From contig CAMHDB010000103.1 in NCBI GenBank assembly GCA_946183715.1, forward strand, positions 1 through 6,808: DNA of 6,808 bases, read 5' to 3'. The translations under genes and the position numbers were made by a program. The stretch's first letter is position 1. Each line of letters starts with the position of its first letter. This stretch comes from an uncultured Oscillibacter sp. GTDB taxonomy: Bacteria; Bacillota; Clostridia; Oscillospirales; Oscillospiraceae. The notes below the pieces were generated by a model. The model searched no databases and was not told where the DNA came from. It saw only the letters and a list, made by a program, of their open reading frames with translations. Below, one piece after another: positions 1-5,316 of this stretch.

Positions 1-1
1 C

Positions 2-820
2 ACCCTCACGCCGACTGTCACCATGTCGCGCAAGGACAACGTGATTTCCGCGACGGTCAAGGACAGCATGGACGGCGTTCTCCCGCGCGCCTCGATTCGC
101 GCCGCCGTGAACGGTGCCACGGCCTCCGCCGCCTACAATACGACGACGGGCGTCATCACGGTGACGCTCCCCAAGGCCGCGACCGTACAGGAACCGACGC
201 GCGTCACCGTCACGGCGCAGGACGCCTCCGGGAATATCGGGCGCGCCTCCGTGGATATCGCCCCCGCCAACGTCGCCGACAAGTTCAACGACATCGCCGA
301 CTGCTGGGCCAAAGACTATATCAACTTCCTGTATAACCGGAACATCGCCGAGCCCTACGCCGACGGCACCTACCGCCCCTACGAAGTGATTACGCGCGCG
401 GAATTTGCGGTCATGCTGGCGCGTGCCATCGGCCTCGACGGGCGCACCTACGCCGACGTGGAGTTGCCCTACGCCGACTTGGACGAGATTCCGGCGTCGG
501 CCCTCCCGGCTTTGAAAGCCCTGTACGCGGAGAACATCATGCGCGGCGCGGAGGACGCCGACGGCAAAACGTATCTCATGCCCAACAGCGGCCTGACGCG
601 CGCGCACGCCTCCGCCATGATTGGGCGCAGTCAGAAACTCGGCTACGGCTCCGCCGAACTGCCCTTCCCGGACGCCGATTCCATCCCGGCCTACGCCGTG
701 CCGCATATACGAACCATGGTAGCGCGCGGAATCCTCGAAGGCTACTCCGACGGCTATTTCCGTTCTGGCAACAACATCTCGCGCGGGCAAATGGCCAAGA
801 TTCTCTATTTCCTCGCCTGA
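2..820 (+). CDS. C-terminal part of an SLH-domain exported protein (5' end outside window)
   Basis: The reading frame is open from the left edge with no stop, so the gene starts upstream; the ATG at 23 is internal and has no ribosome site before it. About 272 residues are visible. The first ~85 look like a beta-rich bacterial Ig-like or FN3-like module (alternating Val/Thr strands, ending in VTAQDASGNIG). Three SLH repeats follow, at roughly residues 86-140, 144-208 and 212-265 counted from the ATG at 23. Their signature positions read TRAE, TRAH and SRGQ, and each repeat has the FxDI/YADL/FPDAD opening and a Y/F-x-DG turn. SLH repeats are known to hold proteins non-covalently on (often pyruvylated) secondary wall polymers of Gram-positive cells, so this is probably a surface protein; its N-terminal function cannot be seen. 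It converges on the SPFH gene, with a shared terminator between them. The family call is firm; the Ig-like call is moderate. Confidence 0.9.
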   Translation, partial: TLTPTVTMSRKDNVISATVKDSMDGVLPRASIRAAVNGATASAAYNTTTGVITVTLPKAATVQEPTRVTVTAQDASGNIGRASVDIAPANVADKFNDIADCWAKDYINFLYNRNIAEPYADGTYRPYEVITRAEFAVMLARAIGLDGRTYADVELPYADLDEIPASALPALKALYAENIMRGAEDADGKTYLMPNSGLTRAHASAMIGRSQKLGYGSAELPFPDADSIPAYAVPHIRTMVARGILEGYSDGYFRSGNNISRGQMAKILYFLA

Positions 821-832
821 CATTTGAAAACA

Positions 833-856
833 CCCTCTGCCGTGGACGGTGGAGGG
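833..856 (-). terminator. Second hairpin downstream of the SPFH gene
   Basis: The arms CCCTCTGCCGT and ACGGTGGAGGG pair over 10-11 positions if two adjacent G-U pairs are allowed. On the minus strand the stem is followed by TGTTTTC. It lies just beyond the stronger hairpin at 865-896 and may act as a back-up stop for minus-strand transcription entering from the SPFH gene. The tandem G-U pairs and short T run make this a weak call. Confidence 0.4.
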
Positions 857-864
857 GGCAATAA

Positions 865-896
865 AAACGGCCCTCTGAACGGTCAGAGGGTCGTTT
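865..896. terminator. Bidirectional intrinsic terminator between convergent genes
   Basis: A perfect 8-bp stem CCCTCTGA/TCAGAGGG with an ACGG tetraloop is extended by a G-U pair and an AAACG/CGTTT outer stem. On the minus strand the outer arm gives a T-rich run (CGTTTTTATT) and on the plus strand CGTTTATT, so it can end transcripts of both the SLH gene (stop at 820) and the SPFH gene (stop at 910). Confidence 0.85.
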
Positions 897-909
897 ATTG
901 GGATTCGGT

Positions 910-1854
910 TCAGTTTTCCGGCTCGCAGGTCTCCCACACCGTTTTCGCCGACGCGGCCAGTCCCGCAAGGCCTTGAATCTCGGACGGAATGATGATTTTC
1001 GTCGCCTTGCCGTCGCCGAGTTTCTGCATGGCCTCCAGCGCTTTGAGCTTGACTACCTGCTCATTCGGCGCGGATTCGTTCAGCATGCGCAGAGAATCGG
1101 CCATTGCCTGCTGTACTTTCAGAATGGCTTGCGCCTCCGCTTCCGCCTCCAGAATCCGGGCCTCCCGGCGTCCCTCCGCCTGTAGAATCGCGGCCTGTTT
1201 TTCGGCGTCGGCGCGCAGAATCGCCGACTGCTTCTCGCCCTCGGCAACCAGTATCTGGGATTGCTTCTGGCCTTCCGCCTGTAAGATTGCCTCGCGGCGC
1301 TCGCGTTCGGCCTTCATCTGCTTTTCCATGCTCGCCTGTATTTCGCGCGGCGGGATGATGTTTTTCAGCTCCACGCGGTTGACCTTGATTCCCCACGGGT
1401 CGGTAGCCTCGTCCAGAATCGACCGCATACGCGTGTTTATCGTGTCGCGGCTCGTCAGGGACTGGTCAAGCTCCATGTCGCCTATGATATTCCGAAGCGT
1501 CGTGGCGGTGAGGTTCTCGATGGCGTTCATGGGGTTCTCTACGCCGTAGGTATAGAGTTTGGGGTCGGTAATCTGGAAGTAGATGACGGTGTCAATCTGC
1601 ATGGTGACGTTGTCTTTCGTGATGACGGGCTGGGGCGCGAAGTCGGCGACCTGTTCCTTTAAGGACACCTTTTTCGCCACGCGCATGATGAAAGGCACTT
1701 TGAAGTGTAATCCGACGTGCCAGATATCGTAGAAGGCCCCGAGGCGCTCCACTACGAACGCTTTCGACTGCTGTACGATGATGATATTCTGCACAATCAC
1801 GACGAGAACGATAATCAGTGCGAGCAGAATTGCCAGTGTGCCGCCGAAACCCAT
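910..1854 (-). CDS. SPFH-domain membrane protein (stomatin / QmcA type)
   Basis: This is a 314-residue protein. An N-terminal hydrophobic anchor (about residues 5-27) is followed directly by an SPFH/band-7 domain (about 28-185), with family-like stretches such as FVVERLGAFYDIWHVGLHFKVPF, the YFQITDP segment and VNRVELKNIIPP. An Ala/Glu/Lys/Gln-rich coiled coil follows at about 178-250, then a conserved-looking C-terminal segment (IIIPSEIQGL). The coiled coil contains five near-identical 11-residue repeats at 190-243. SPFH proteins oligomerise into membrane-associated rings or cages and are tied to membrane microdomains and protease regulation; the client here is unknown. The start ATG has an AAGGAGGA site (1861-1868) six bases upstream. 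It lies 21 bases after the nfeD stop, so the two are almost certainly one transcript, as is common for this protein pair. Length and order match the QmcA/slipin type rather than longer flotillins. Confidence 0.93.
   Translation of the reverse strand: MGFGGTLAILLALIIVLVVIVQNIIIVQQSKAFVVERLGAFYDIWHVGLHFKVPFIMRVAKKVSLKEQVADFAPQPVITKDNVTMQIDTVIYFQITDPKLYTYGVENPMNAIENLTATTLRNIIGDMELDQSLTSRDTINTRMRSILDEATDPWGIKVNRVELKNIIPPREIQASMEKQMKAERERREAILQAEGQKQSQILVAEGEKQSAILRADAEKQAAILQAEGRREARILEAEAEAQAILKVQQAMADSLRMLNESAPNEQVVKLKALEAMQKLGDGKATKIIIPSEIQGLAGLAASAKTVWETCEPEN
1126..1287 (-). repeat. Five 11-residue (hendecad) repeats inside the SPFH coiled coil
   Basis: Residues 190-243 of the SPFH protein start a new unit at Ile190, 201, 212, 223 and 234. 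Each unit has the form I-L-x-A-(E/D)-(G/A)-x-x-x-x-x, and Ile244 begins the next helix. At DNA level this is a degenerate 33-base repeat. Eleven-residue periodicity favours a straight or slightly right-handed coiled coil over a heptad coil, which fits the helical barrel walls known for SPFH assemblies. Confidence 0.8.
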
Positions 1855-1875
1855 AGTAATTCCTCCTTCTGTCCG

Positions 1876-2307
1876 TTACGCTCTGGTTACGTAGAGCTTG
1901 ACGCCCTCTATCCGCTCGACGCGGACTTGTGTTTCCATAGGCAGTACGGTGCCGTCCGCACTGCGGGCGGTCCAAGTCTTGCCGTCTGCGTAGACCGCGC
2001 CCTGTTCGGCGTCGACGGCCTCCGTCACGCGCCCGACCTGCCCGATAACGCGGTCTGCGTTCGTGCGCGTGTAGGCCCCGGAGGCGTACTTCCGCACCAG
2101 CGGGCGCGTCGCCGCCAGCGCCACCGCCGACACCACGACGAACGCCGCCAGTTGACGGAGCGTGCCGTAGTGCAGGACGCTCATCACCAGTCCCGCAACA
2201 GACCCGATGGCGAACCACACCGACACCAAGCCCTCCGTCACGCCCTCCACGACGCCAAAGACGATAATCGCGACAATCCAGACAACGTTCATCATCGTGT
2301 TCATCAT
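1876..2307 (-). CDS. NfeD-like integral membrane protein with C-terminal OB fold
   Basis: The protein is 143 residues from the chosen ATG. The N-terminal half has two to three hydrophobic segments (around VVWIVAIIVFGVVEGV, VWFAIGSVAGLVMSVL and LAAFVVVSAVALAA). The C-terminal ~65 residues have the NfeD OB-fold pattern: IGQVGRVTEAVDAEQGAVYADGKTWTARS, then VRVERIEGVKLYV. This is the short NfeD form without the serine-protease (ClpP-like) domain. NfeD proteins are known partners of SPFH proteins, and here it is the first gene of a two-gene operon with one. A GTG at 2314-2316 would add three residues, but it lies within the Shine-Dalgarno-like sequence; that site sits six bases before ATG 2307, so the ATG is preferred. 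Another ATG follows directly at 2302-2304. The function is probably membrane-microdomain organisation, inferred from family and context. Confidence 0.9.
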   Translation of the reverse strand: MMNTMMNVVWIVAIIVFGVVEGVTEGLVSVWFAIGSVAGLVMSVLHYGTLRQLAAFVVVSAVALAATRPLVRKYASGAYTRTNADRVIGQVGRVTEAVDAEQGAVYADGKTWTARSADGTVLPMETQVRVERIEGVKLYVTRA

Positions 2308-2313
2308 CGAAAA

Positions 2314-2323
2314 CACCCCCTTT
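2314..2323 (-). promoter_or_regulatory. Ribosome binding site that decides the nfeD start
   Basis: The minus strand reads AAAGGGGGTG, one base off the ideal anti-16S complement AAAGGAGGTG. It ends six bases before the ATG at 2305-2307. The alternative GTG start overlaps this element and would have no site of its own. Confidence 0.65.
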
Positions 2324-2337
2324 CCAATCTATGAGGC

Positions 2338-2346
2338 ATTCTACCA
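2338..2346 (-). promoter_or_regulatory. Extended -10 promoter for the nfeD-SPFH operon
   Basis: The minus strand reads TGG-TAGAAT, an extended -10 (TGn plus a 5/6 match to TATAAT). It places transcription start near 2331 and gives a 5' leader of about 24 bases with the ribosome site in it. No good -35 hexamer is seen at 16-18 bases (best is TGGTAT), which is acceptable for extended -10 promoters. Confidence 0.55.
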
Positions 2347-2385
2347 CACCGAACCGGGAAATACCAGAAACATTTTGGTGACAAT

Positions 2386-2404
2386 TGCGGAAAAATGCGG
2401 AAAA
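2386..2404. repeat. Direct repeat TGCGGAAAA x2 at 10-bp spacing
   Basis: Two identical 9-mers begin at 2386 and 2396, one helical turn apart, in the divergent region between the nfeD operon and DUF1540. A related TTTGCGGGG follows at 2414. In addition AACCGGGAA occurs at 2352-2360 and again at 2403-2411. The helical-turn spacing suits a regulator binding site, but this could be chance in a short low-complexity stretch. Confidence 0.3.
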
Positions 2405-2425
2405 CCGGGAACTTTTGCGGGGGAT

Positions 2426-2453
2426 GTATGAAGGCGCGCGGCGCGGGCATACT
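2426..2453 (+). promoter_or_regulatory. Sigma-G-like promoter candidate for the DUF1540 gene
   Basis: GTATG at 2426-2430 is followed, 17 bases on, by CATACT(G) at 2448-2454. The known Bacillus sigma-G pattern is GHATR, 17-18 bases, CATWHTA; every position fits except the last (G for A). Transcription would start near 2461, leaving about 45 bases of leader. No convincing sigma-A promoter is seen on this strand. Inference from motif alone. Confidence 0.35.
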
Positions 2454-2505
2454 GTGAGCGGCCAAACGGCCCGGATACTTGAGGGAAATCAGAGGAGGTA
2501 GTGTT

Positions 2506-2682
2506 ATGAGTACGCACGAAAACCGCACGCCCAACCGGAGCATTCACTGCACGGTCGATTCCTGCGCCCACCACTGCGGGGAGGCCGAGTTCTGCGCGCT
2601 GGAGAGCATTCAGGTCGGCACCCACGAGGAGCACCCGACGCAGGTCGAGTGTACCGACTGCATGAGCTTCCGCGTCCGCTGA
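2506..2682 (+). CDS. Small cysteine-rich DUF1540-family protein
   Basis: The protein has 58 residues and carries one DUF1540-type module over nearly its whole length. Six cysteines (15, 20, 24, 30, 49, 52) form a C-x4-C-x3-C-x5-C...C-x2-C array with several histidines, which suggests metal binding, probably zinc; that is an inference because the family has no assigned function. The C-terminal CTDCMSF is the typical family ending. The start is fixed by AGGAGGT at 2493-2499, six bases before ATG 2506; the in-frame TTG at 2479 lies upstream of that site and is rejected. The gene is monocistronic: divergent from the nfeD operon, convergent with the deacetylase gene, and closed by a strong hairpin. 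DUF1540 proteins are common in spore-forming Clostridia, often in more than one copy. Confidence 0.88.
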   Translation: MSTHENRTPNRSIHCTVDSCAHHCGEAEFCALESIQVGTHEEHPTQVECTDCMSFRVR

Positions 2683-2688
2683 TACAGC

Positions 2689-2725
2689 AAAGCGCCGATT
2701 CCCTCTCGCGGGGAATCGGCGCTTT
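2689..2725. terminator. Bidirectional hairpin terminator, 15-bp perfect stem
   Basis: The arms AAAGCGCCGATTCCC (2689-2703) and GGGAATCGGCGCTTT (2711-2725) pair without a mismatch around a 7-base loop. The T run on each strand is short and partly within the arm. It begins seven bases after the DUF1540 stop and lies ten bases from the deacetylase stop (2736), so it probably serves both converging genes. Confidence 0.85.
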
Positions 2726-2735
2726 CCGCTTACGT

Positions 2736-4502
2736 TTACTTTTTCAGGGCGCTGAGCTGGCTAATCATCACGGCGACTTGTCCGCGAAGCGCGGCCTCCT
2801 CGGGCGCTATCCGGTTGTCGCCGACATCCCGGAGCATGCCGTTCTCCACACACCACGACATCGGCTCTACGGCGTACTCCGCCACGCTGGCCGCGTCACG
2901 GTAGGCGTTGAGCGTGCCGCCGCCCTTGCCCTTAAGCTTGGCCCAGTCGGCGTAGCGCTTGACAATCGCCGCCGCCTGCTGACGCGTCAGGGTGTCGCCC
3001 GGGCCGAAAAGCGTGTCCGACTTTCCGGTAATGATTCCCTTGTCCGCCGCCCAAGCGACGGCGTTCGAGTACCATTCGCCGGGGGCAACGTCCGTCCATG
3101 GTACCTTTTTCGTCACGCGCGGGCTGTTCGACATGCGGTACAGAATCGTCACGAGCGCGGCGCGTGTCGTGGGGCTTTCCGGCGCGAAGTAGTACGCGTC
3201 CACGCCGTTCATGAGGCCCTGACTGGTCACGTCGTCCACCCCGGCGGCGTACCACGCCCCGTAGGGGACATCACAATAGAAAGTGTCGTTCGACATCTTC
3301 ACAATATTCAGTACGTTGCTCCGGGCGCGGCCCTCCACGACGGCCACGGCGCGGGTCTGTTCCCCCGCCGCGAAGGGTTTCGCGTACTCCTCGCCGTCGG
3401 TGCGGGGGTCCTTGCCGTCGGTGGTGTAGAAGATTCGCGCGCCCTCCGTCGGACACGTCAGCGTAAGGCGTCCGTGCGCCGCCTCGGCGATACGCGGCAT
3501 GGCCGTTCCCGGCTGTACCTGCTTCTCATTCAGCGGCGTGCGGGTCGCGAAACGGTCGAACCCCGCCGCGCGGATATTCGTTGTCTCGGAGACCGTGAAC
3601 GGCCCCGTGTATTTCGGGCTGGCCAGCGTGGGAAGGCTTCCGTCCGTCGTGTAGTGGATACTCTCGACGCCGTTCTCGGTGGTGTCCATGTAGACCGTAG
3701 TCGCGCCCGTCGACGGGTTGACCTGCGTCTCGACTAACGGGGCGGTGTAGGCGGGTTTCGTCGTGGCCTCTTCGGCATTCGGCGCGCCGGTGTAGGTCGT
3801 GCCGTTTTGCAGGTACACCCCCCGCCGCCGGAACAGTTCCGAAACCGTCACGAACTCGTAGCCCTGCTCCCGGAGGGAGTCGATGGCGCGCAGTCCGGCG
3901 GCGATACTCGTCGGGTACAGGTCGTGAAGCAGTATCACGCCGCCGTCGTGGGCCTTCTGCATGATGCGGTTGTACACAATCTCCTCGTTACGGTCGCGCC
4001 AGTCCAGCGGGTCAATGCTCCAGATGATGATGGGGTGGGCGGTGTTGGCGCGGATTCGCTCCGTATTCGACCCGCCCGGAATGCGCACGATTTCCAGATA
4101 CTTGTCCCCGACGGCCTCGTACAGGTACGGCTCCACCGCCGCGATTTGCGACTGAATCTGGTCGGCGGTCAGCTTCGTGAAATTCGGGTGCGTGTTGGAG
4201 TGGTTCGCGAGCTGACAGCCCAGCGAGACCATACGCGGGAGTACGTCGGAGTGCTTGACCACCCCGTGACTGCCGTTGGAACCGCACATAAAGAAGGTCG
4301 CGACAGCGCCGCGCGCCTCCAGTCCGTCAAGGAGCGTCGGCGTATTGGCGGAGGGGCCGTCGTCGAACGTGATGGCGATGAGCTTCTTACTCTCGGCGGC
4401 GCGCGCGGGGGTACAGGCCGGGGCCGTCGTGAGCGTCAGGACTATGAGCAACAGCAGCGCGGCGGCGCGGCGTATCAGGTGTTTGCAAGGCGTTTTTTTC
4501 AT
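2736..4502 (-). CDS. Secreted SLH-anchored polysaccharide deacetylase with two chitobiase-type repeats
   Basis: The protein has 588 residues. A signal peptide with a KK/RR start and a Leu/Ile-rich core is followed by a likely signal-peptidase I site after ARAA (about residue 36). The carbohydrate esterase 4 (NodB) domain spans about 38-225 with every catalytic motif present: TFDDGP (Asp47, Asp48), HSNTH (His101, His105), RIPGGS (140-145), DPLDW (164-168) and LLHD (191-194). This predicts a metal-dependent N- or O-deacetylase; RxPGGS resembles wall-peptidoglycan deacetylases of Gram-positives, but the substrate is not shown. Two CHB_HEX_C-like beta modules (about 255-325 and 335-400) each carry a YTTDG-x-x-P motif. 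Three SLH repeats close the protein (about 407-457, 467-520, 530-588). A lipobox-like APAC at 27-30 is a poor match, so lipoprotein processing is less likely. AGGAGGG (4514-4520) lies 11 bases before the ATG, slightly far. Transcribed alone from its own promoter. Confidence 0.93.
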   Translation of the reverse strand: MKKTPCKHLIRRAAALLLLIVLTLTTAPACTPARAAESKKLIAITFDDGPSANTPTLLDGLEARGAVATFFMCGSNGSHGVVKHSDVLPRMVSLGCQLANHSNTHPNFTKLTADQIQSQIAAVEPYLYEAVGDKYLEIVRIPGGSNTERIRANTAHPIIIWSIDPLDWRDRNEEIVYNRIMQKAHDGGVILLHDLYPTSIAAGLRAIDSLREQGYEFVTVSELFRRRGVYLQNGTTYTGAPNAEEATTKPAYTAPLVETQVNPSTGATTVYMDTTENGVESIHYTTDGSLPTLASPKYTGPFTVSETTNIRAAGFDRFATRTPLNEKQVQPGTAMPRIAEAAHGRLTLTCPTEGARIFYTTDGKDPRTDGEEYAKPFAAGEQTRAVAVVEGRARSNVLNIVKMSNDTFYCDVPYGAWYAAGVDDVTSQGLMNGVDAYYFAPESPTTRAALVTILYRMSNSPRVTKKVPWTDVAPGEWYSNAVAWAADKGIITGKSDTLFGPGDTLTRQQAAAIVKRYADWAKLKGKGGGTLNAYRDAASVAEYAVEPMSWCVENGMLRDVGDNRIAPEEAALRGQVAVMISQLSALKK

Positions 4503-4553
4503 GTCAGGGGATTCCCTCCTACGGAATAAAGTTGATTGGTTACTTATAAGGAC

Positions 4554-4581
4554 AGTTTAGCACAGCGCGGGAAAAAGTCAA
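4554..4581 (-). promoter_or_regulatory. Sigma-A-type promoter of the deacetylase gene
   Basis: The minus strand has TTGACT (4576-4581), a 16-base spacer and TAAACT (4554-4559), the latter preceded by TGC to make an extended -10. Transcription would start near 4547 and leave a leader of about 45 bases before the ATG. Confidence 0.75.
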
Positions 4582-4604
4582 TGGGGAAAACGCAAAAACA
4601 ACGC

Positions 4605-4627
4605 CCGTCCGGTATCGCGCCGGACGG
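4605..4627. terminator. Terminator-like hairpin between two divergent promoters
   Basis: CCGTCCGG and CCGGACGG form a perfect 8-bp stem around the loop TATCGCG. On the plus strand CCCCTTTTC follows; on the minus strand GCGTTGTTTTTG follows. The structure looks like an intrinsic terminator in either direction, yet neither neighbouring gene ends here. It could insulate the two promoters, end a small RNA, or be a relic. Confidence 0.6.
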
Positions 4628-4726
4628 CCCCTTTTCACAAAACGTTCCGCGGGCGTGACAGTCCCGCTCCGTCCCCCTCCGCCCCGCGACATCGGATAGA
4701 GTTTTCACAGAGCGGGAAAGTAGGTT

Positions 4727-4738
4727 TTTTCGCGAAAA
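4727..4738. promoter_or_regulatory. 12-bp perfect palindrome TTTTCGCGAAAA, possible operator
   Basis: The palindrome lies 14 bases upstream of the nrdR -35 hexamer, in a region where activators commonly bind. Its symmetry fits a dimeric regulator. It is not a NrdR-box sequence, and no binding protein can be named from the sequence. Confidence 0.35.
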
Positions 4739-4752
4739 GTCCCGGAATACGG

Positions 4753-4782
4753 TTGACGGACGCGCCGGAAATGGGTTATAAT
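4753..4782 (+). promoter_or_regulatory. Sigma-A-type promoter of nrdR
   Basis: TTGACG (4753-4758), an 18-base spacer and a perfect TATAAT (4777-4782). Transcription would start near 4789, giving a leader of about 50 bases that ends in AAGGAGA (4827-4833) six bases before the ATG. Confidence 0.85.
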
Positions 4783-4839
4783 GGACACTGTAAAGTCAAA
4801 TGTATCACGTAGAGAGCAGAGACAAAAAGGAGACGTACT

Positions 4840-5316
4840 ATGAAATGCCCGTTTTGCGCCTACCCGGAAAGCAAGGTCGTCGATTCGCGCCCGTCGGACG
4901 AGGGGAGCAGTATCCGCCGCCGCCGGGAATGCCTCGGCTGTTCCCGGCGCTTTACGACGTATGAGACCGTGGAGTTCGCGCCGATAATGGTCGTCAAGAA
5001 GGACGGGCGGCGGCAGAGTTTCGACCGCCGCAAGATTCTCAACGGCATGCTCCGGGCCTGTGAAAAGCGGCCCGTGTCACTGGACACGCTGGAAGGAATC
5101 GTAAACCGCATTGAGCAGGACTTGCAGAGTTCTATGGAACACGAAATACAGTCCGAAGCGCTCGGGGAAATCGTCATGCGCCACCTGCGCAAACTCGACC
5201 AAGTGGCCTACGTGCGGTTCGCGTCCGTCTACCGACAGTTTCAGGACATCGGCTCTTTCATGCAAGAGTTGAATACGCTCATGGACGACGACAGTCAGAG
5301 TACGGGCCACTCCTGA
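4840..5316 (+). CDS. nrdR: Transcriptional repressor NrdR
   Basis: The 158-residue protein is full length for the family. It has an N-terminal zinc ribbon, MKCPFC (Cys3, Cys6) and CLGC (Cys31, Cys34), with the family landmarks [19 protein letters not shown] and RRFTTYE. An ATP-cone domain follows at about 46-136 ([16 protein letters not shown] through [20 protein letters not shown]). NrdR senses ATP/dATP through the cone and represses ribonucleotide reductase genes by binding NrdR boxes. No reductase gene is in the window, so its targets lie elsewhere. It appears to be monocistronic. Its last 22 bases overlap the end of the convergent hypothetical gene, and no classical terminator is visible after it. 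The extra C-terminal tail ([19 protein letters not shown]) is variable in the family. Confidence 0.97.
   Translation: MKCPFCAYPESKVVDSRPSDEGSSIRRRRECLGCSRRFTTYETVEFAPIMVVKKDGRRQSFDRRKILNGMLRACEKRPVSLDTLEGIVNRIEQDLQSSMEHEIQSEALGEIVMRHLRKLDQVAYVRFASVYRQFQDIGSFMQELNTLMDDDSQSTGHS

Larger units (their letters stand above)
4503..4839. other. Divergent intergenic region between the deacetylase gene and nrdR
   Basis: These 337 bases hold no open frame I would call. From left to right: the deacetylase ribosome site and promoter, an unexplained terminator-like hairpin (4605-4627), a pyrimidine-rich stretch with a weak GCGGG/CCCGC hairpin (about 4648-4666), a 12-bp palindrome (4727-4738), then the nrdR promoter and ribosome site AAGGAGA (4827-4833). 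ATTTTCACA-like words recur (TTTTCACA at 4632 and 4702). Confidence 0.8.

Noticed and set aside
25..31. ATG at 23 as the true start of the SLH gene
   Set aside because: The frame stays open to the left edge, there is no ribosome site upstream, and the translation before it (TLTPTVT) looks like coding sequence. The gene is cut by the window edge.
1717..2334. Plus-strand open frame (205 codons) opposite nfeD
   Set aside because: Arg/His/Asp-rich shadow frame without a ribosome site. The minus-strand NfeD frame has proper membrane segments and a promoter.
2341..2634. Minus-strand open frame (97 codons) opposite DUF1540
   Set aside because: It runs through the DUF1540 ribosome site and the divergent gap and has no family likeness. 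The plus-strand frame has the cysteine array and an AGGAGGT site.
2649..3737. Long plus-strand open frame (362 codons) opposite the deacetylase gene
   Set aside because: It is a mirror of the GC-rich coding strand: Arg/His/Val-rich translation, no family likeness, no ribosome site, and a start inside the DUF1540 gene. The minus-strand frame has a signal peptide and complete catalytic motifs.
2817..4450. Possible CRISPR or transposon-like repeats
   Set aside because: No regularly spaced direct repeats, terminal inverted repeats or transposase-like frames were found anywhere in the window; short repeated words are GC-rich codon patterns.
3807..4529. Plus-strand open frame (240 codons) opposite the deacetylase N-terminal half
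   Set aside because: A shadow frame of low-complexity composition that runs through the deacetylase start and ribosome site; no recognisable domain.
4525..4600. Plus-strand promoter that could drive a small RNA ending at the 4605-4627 hairpin
   Set aside because: TATAAG at 4545 has no -35 partner at 16-18 bases, and TTGATT at 4532 has no -10. No supportable promoter was seen.
4784..4803. Possible NrdR box (ACACTGTAAAG...ATGT) just after the nrdR -10
   Set aside because: Only the outer ACA/TGT bases are symmetric, and length and core do not fit the known 16-bp NrdR box; self-control is not supported.
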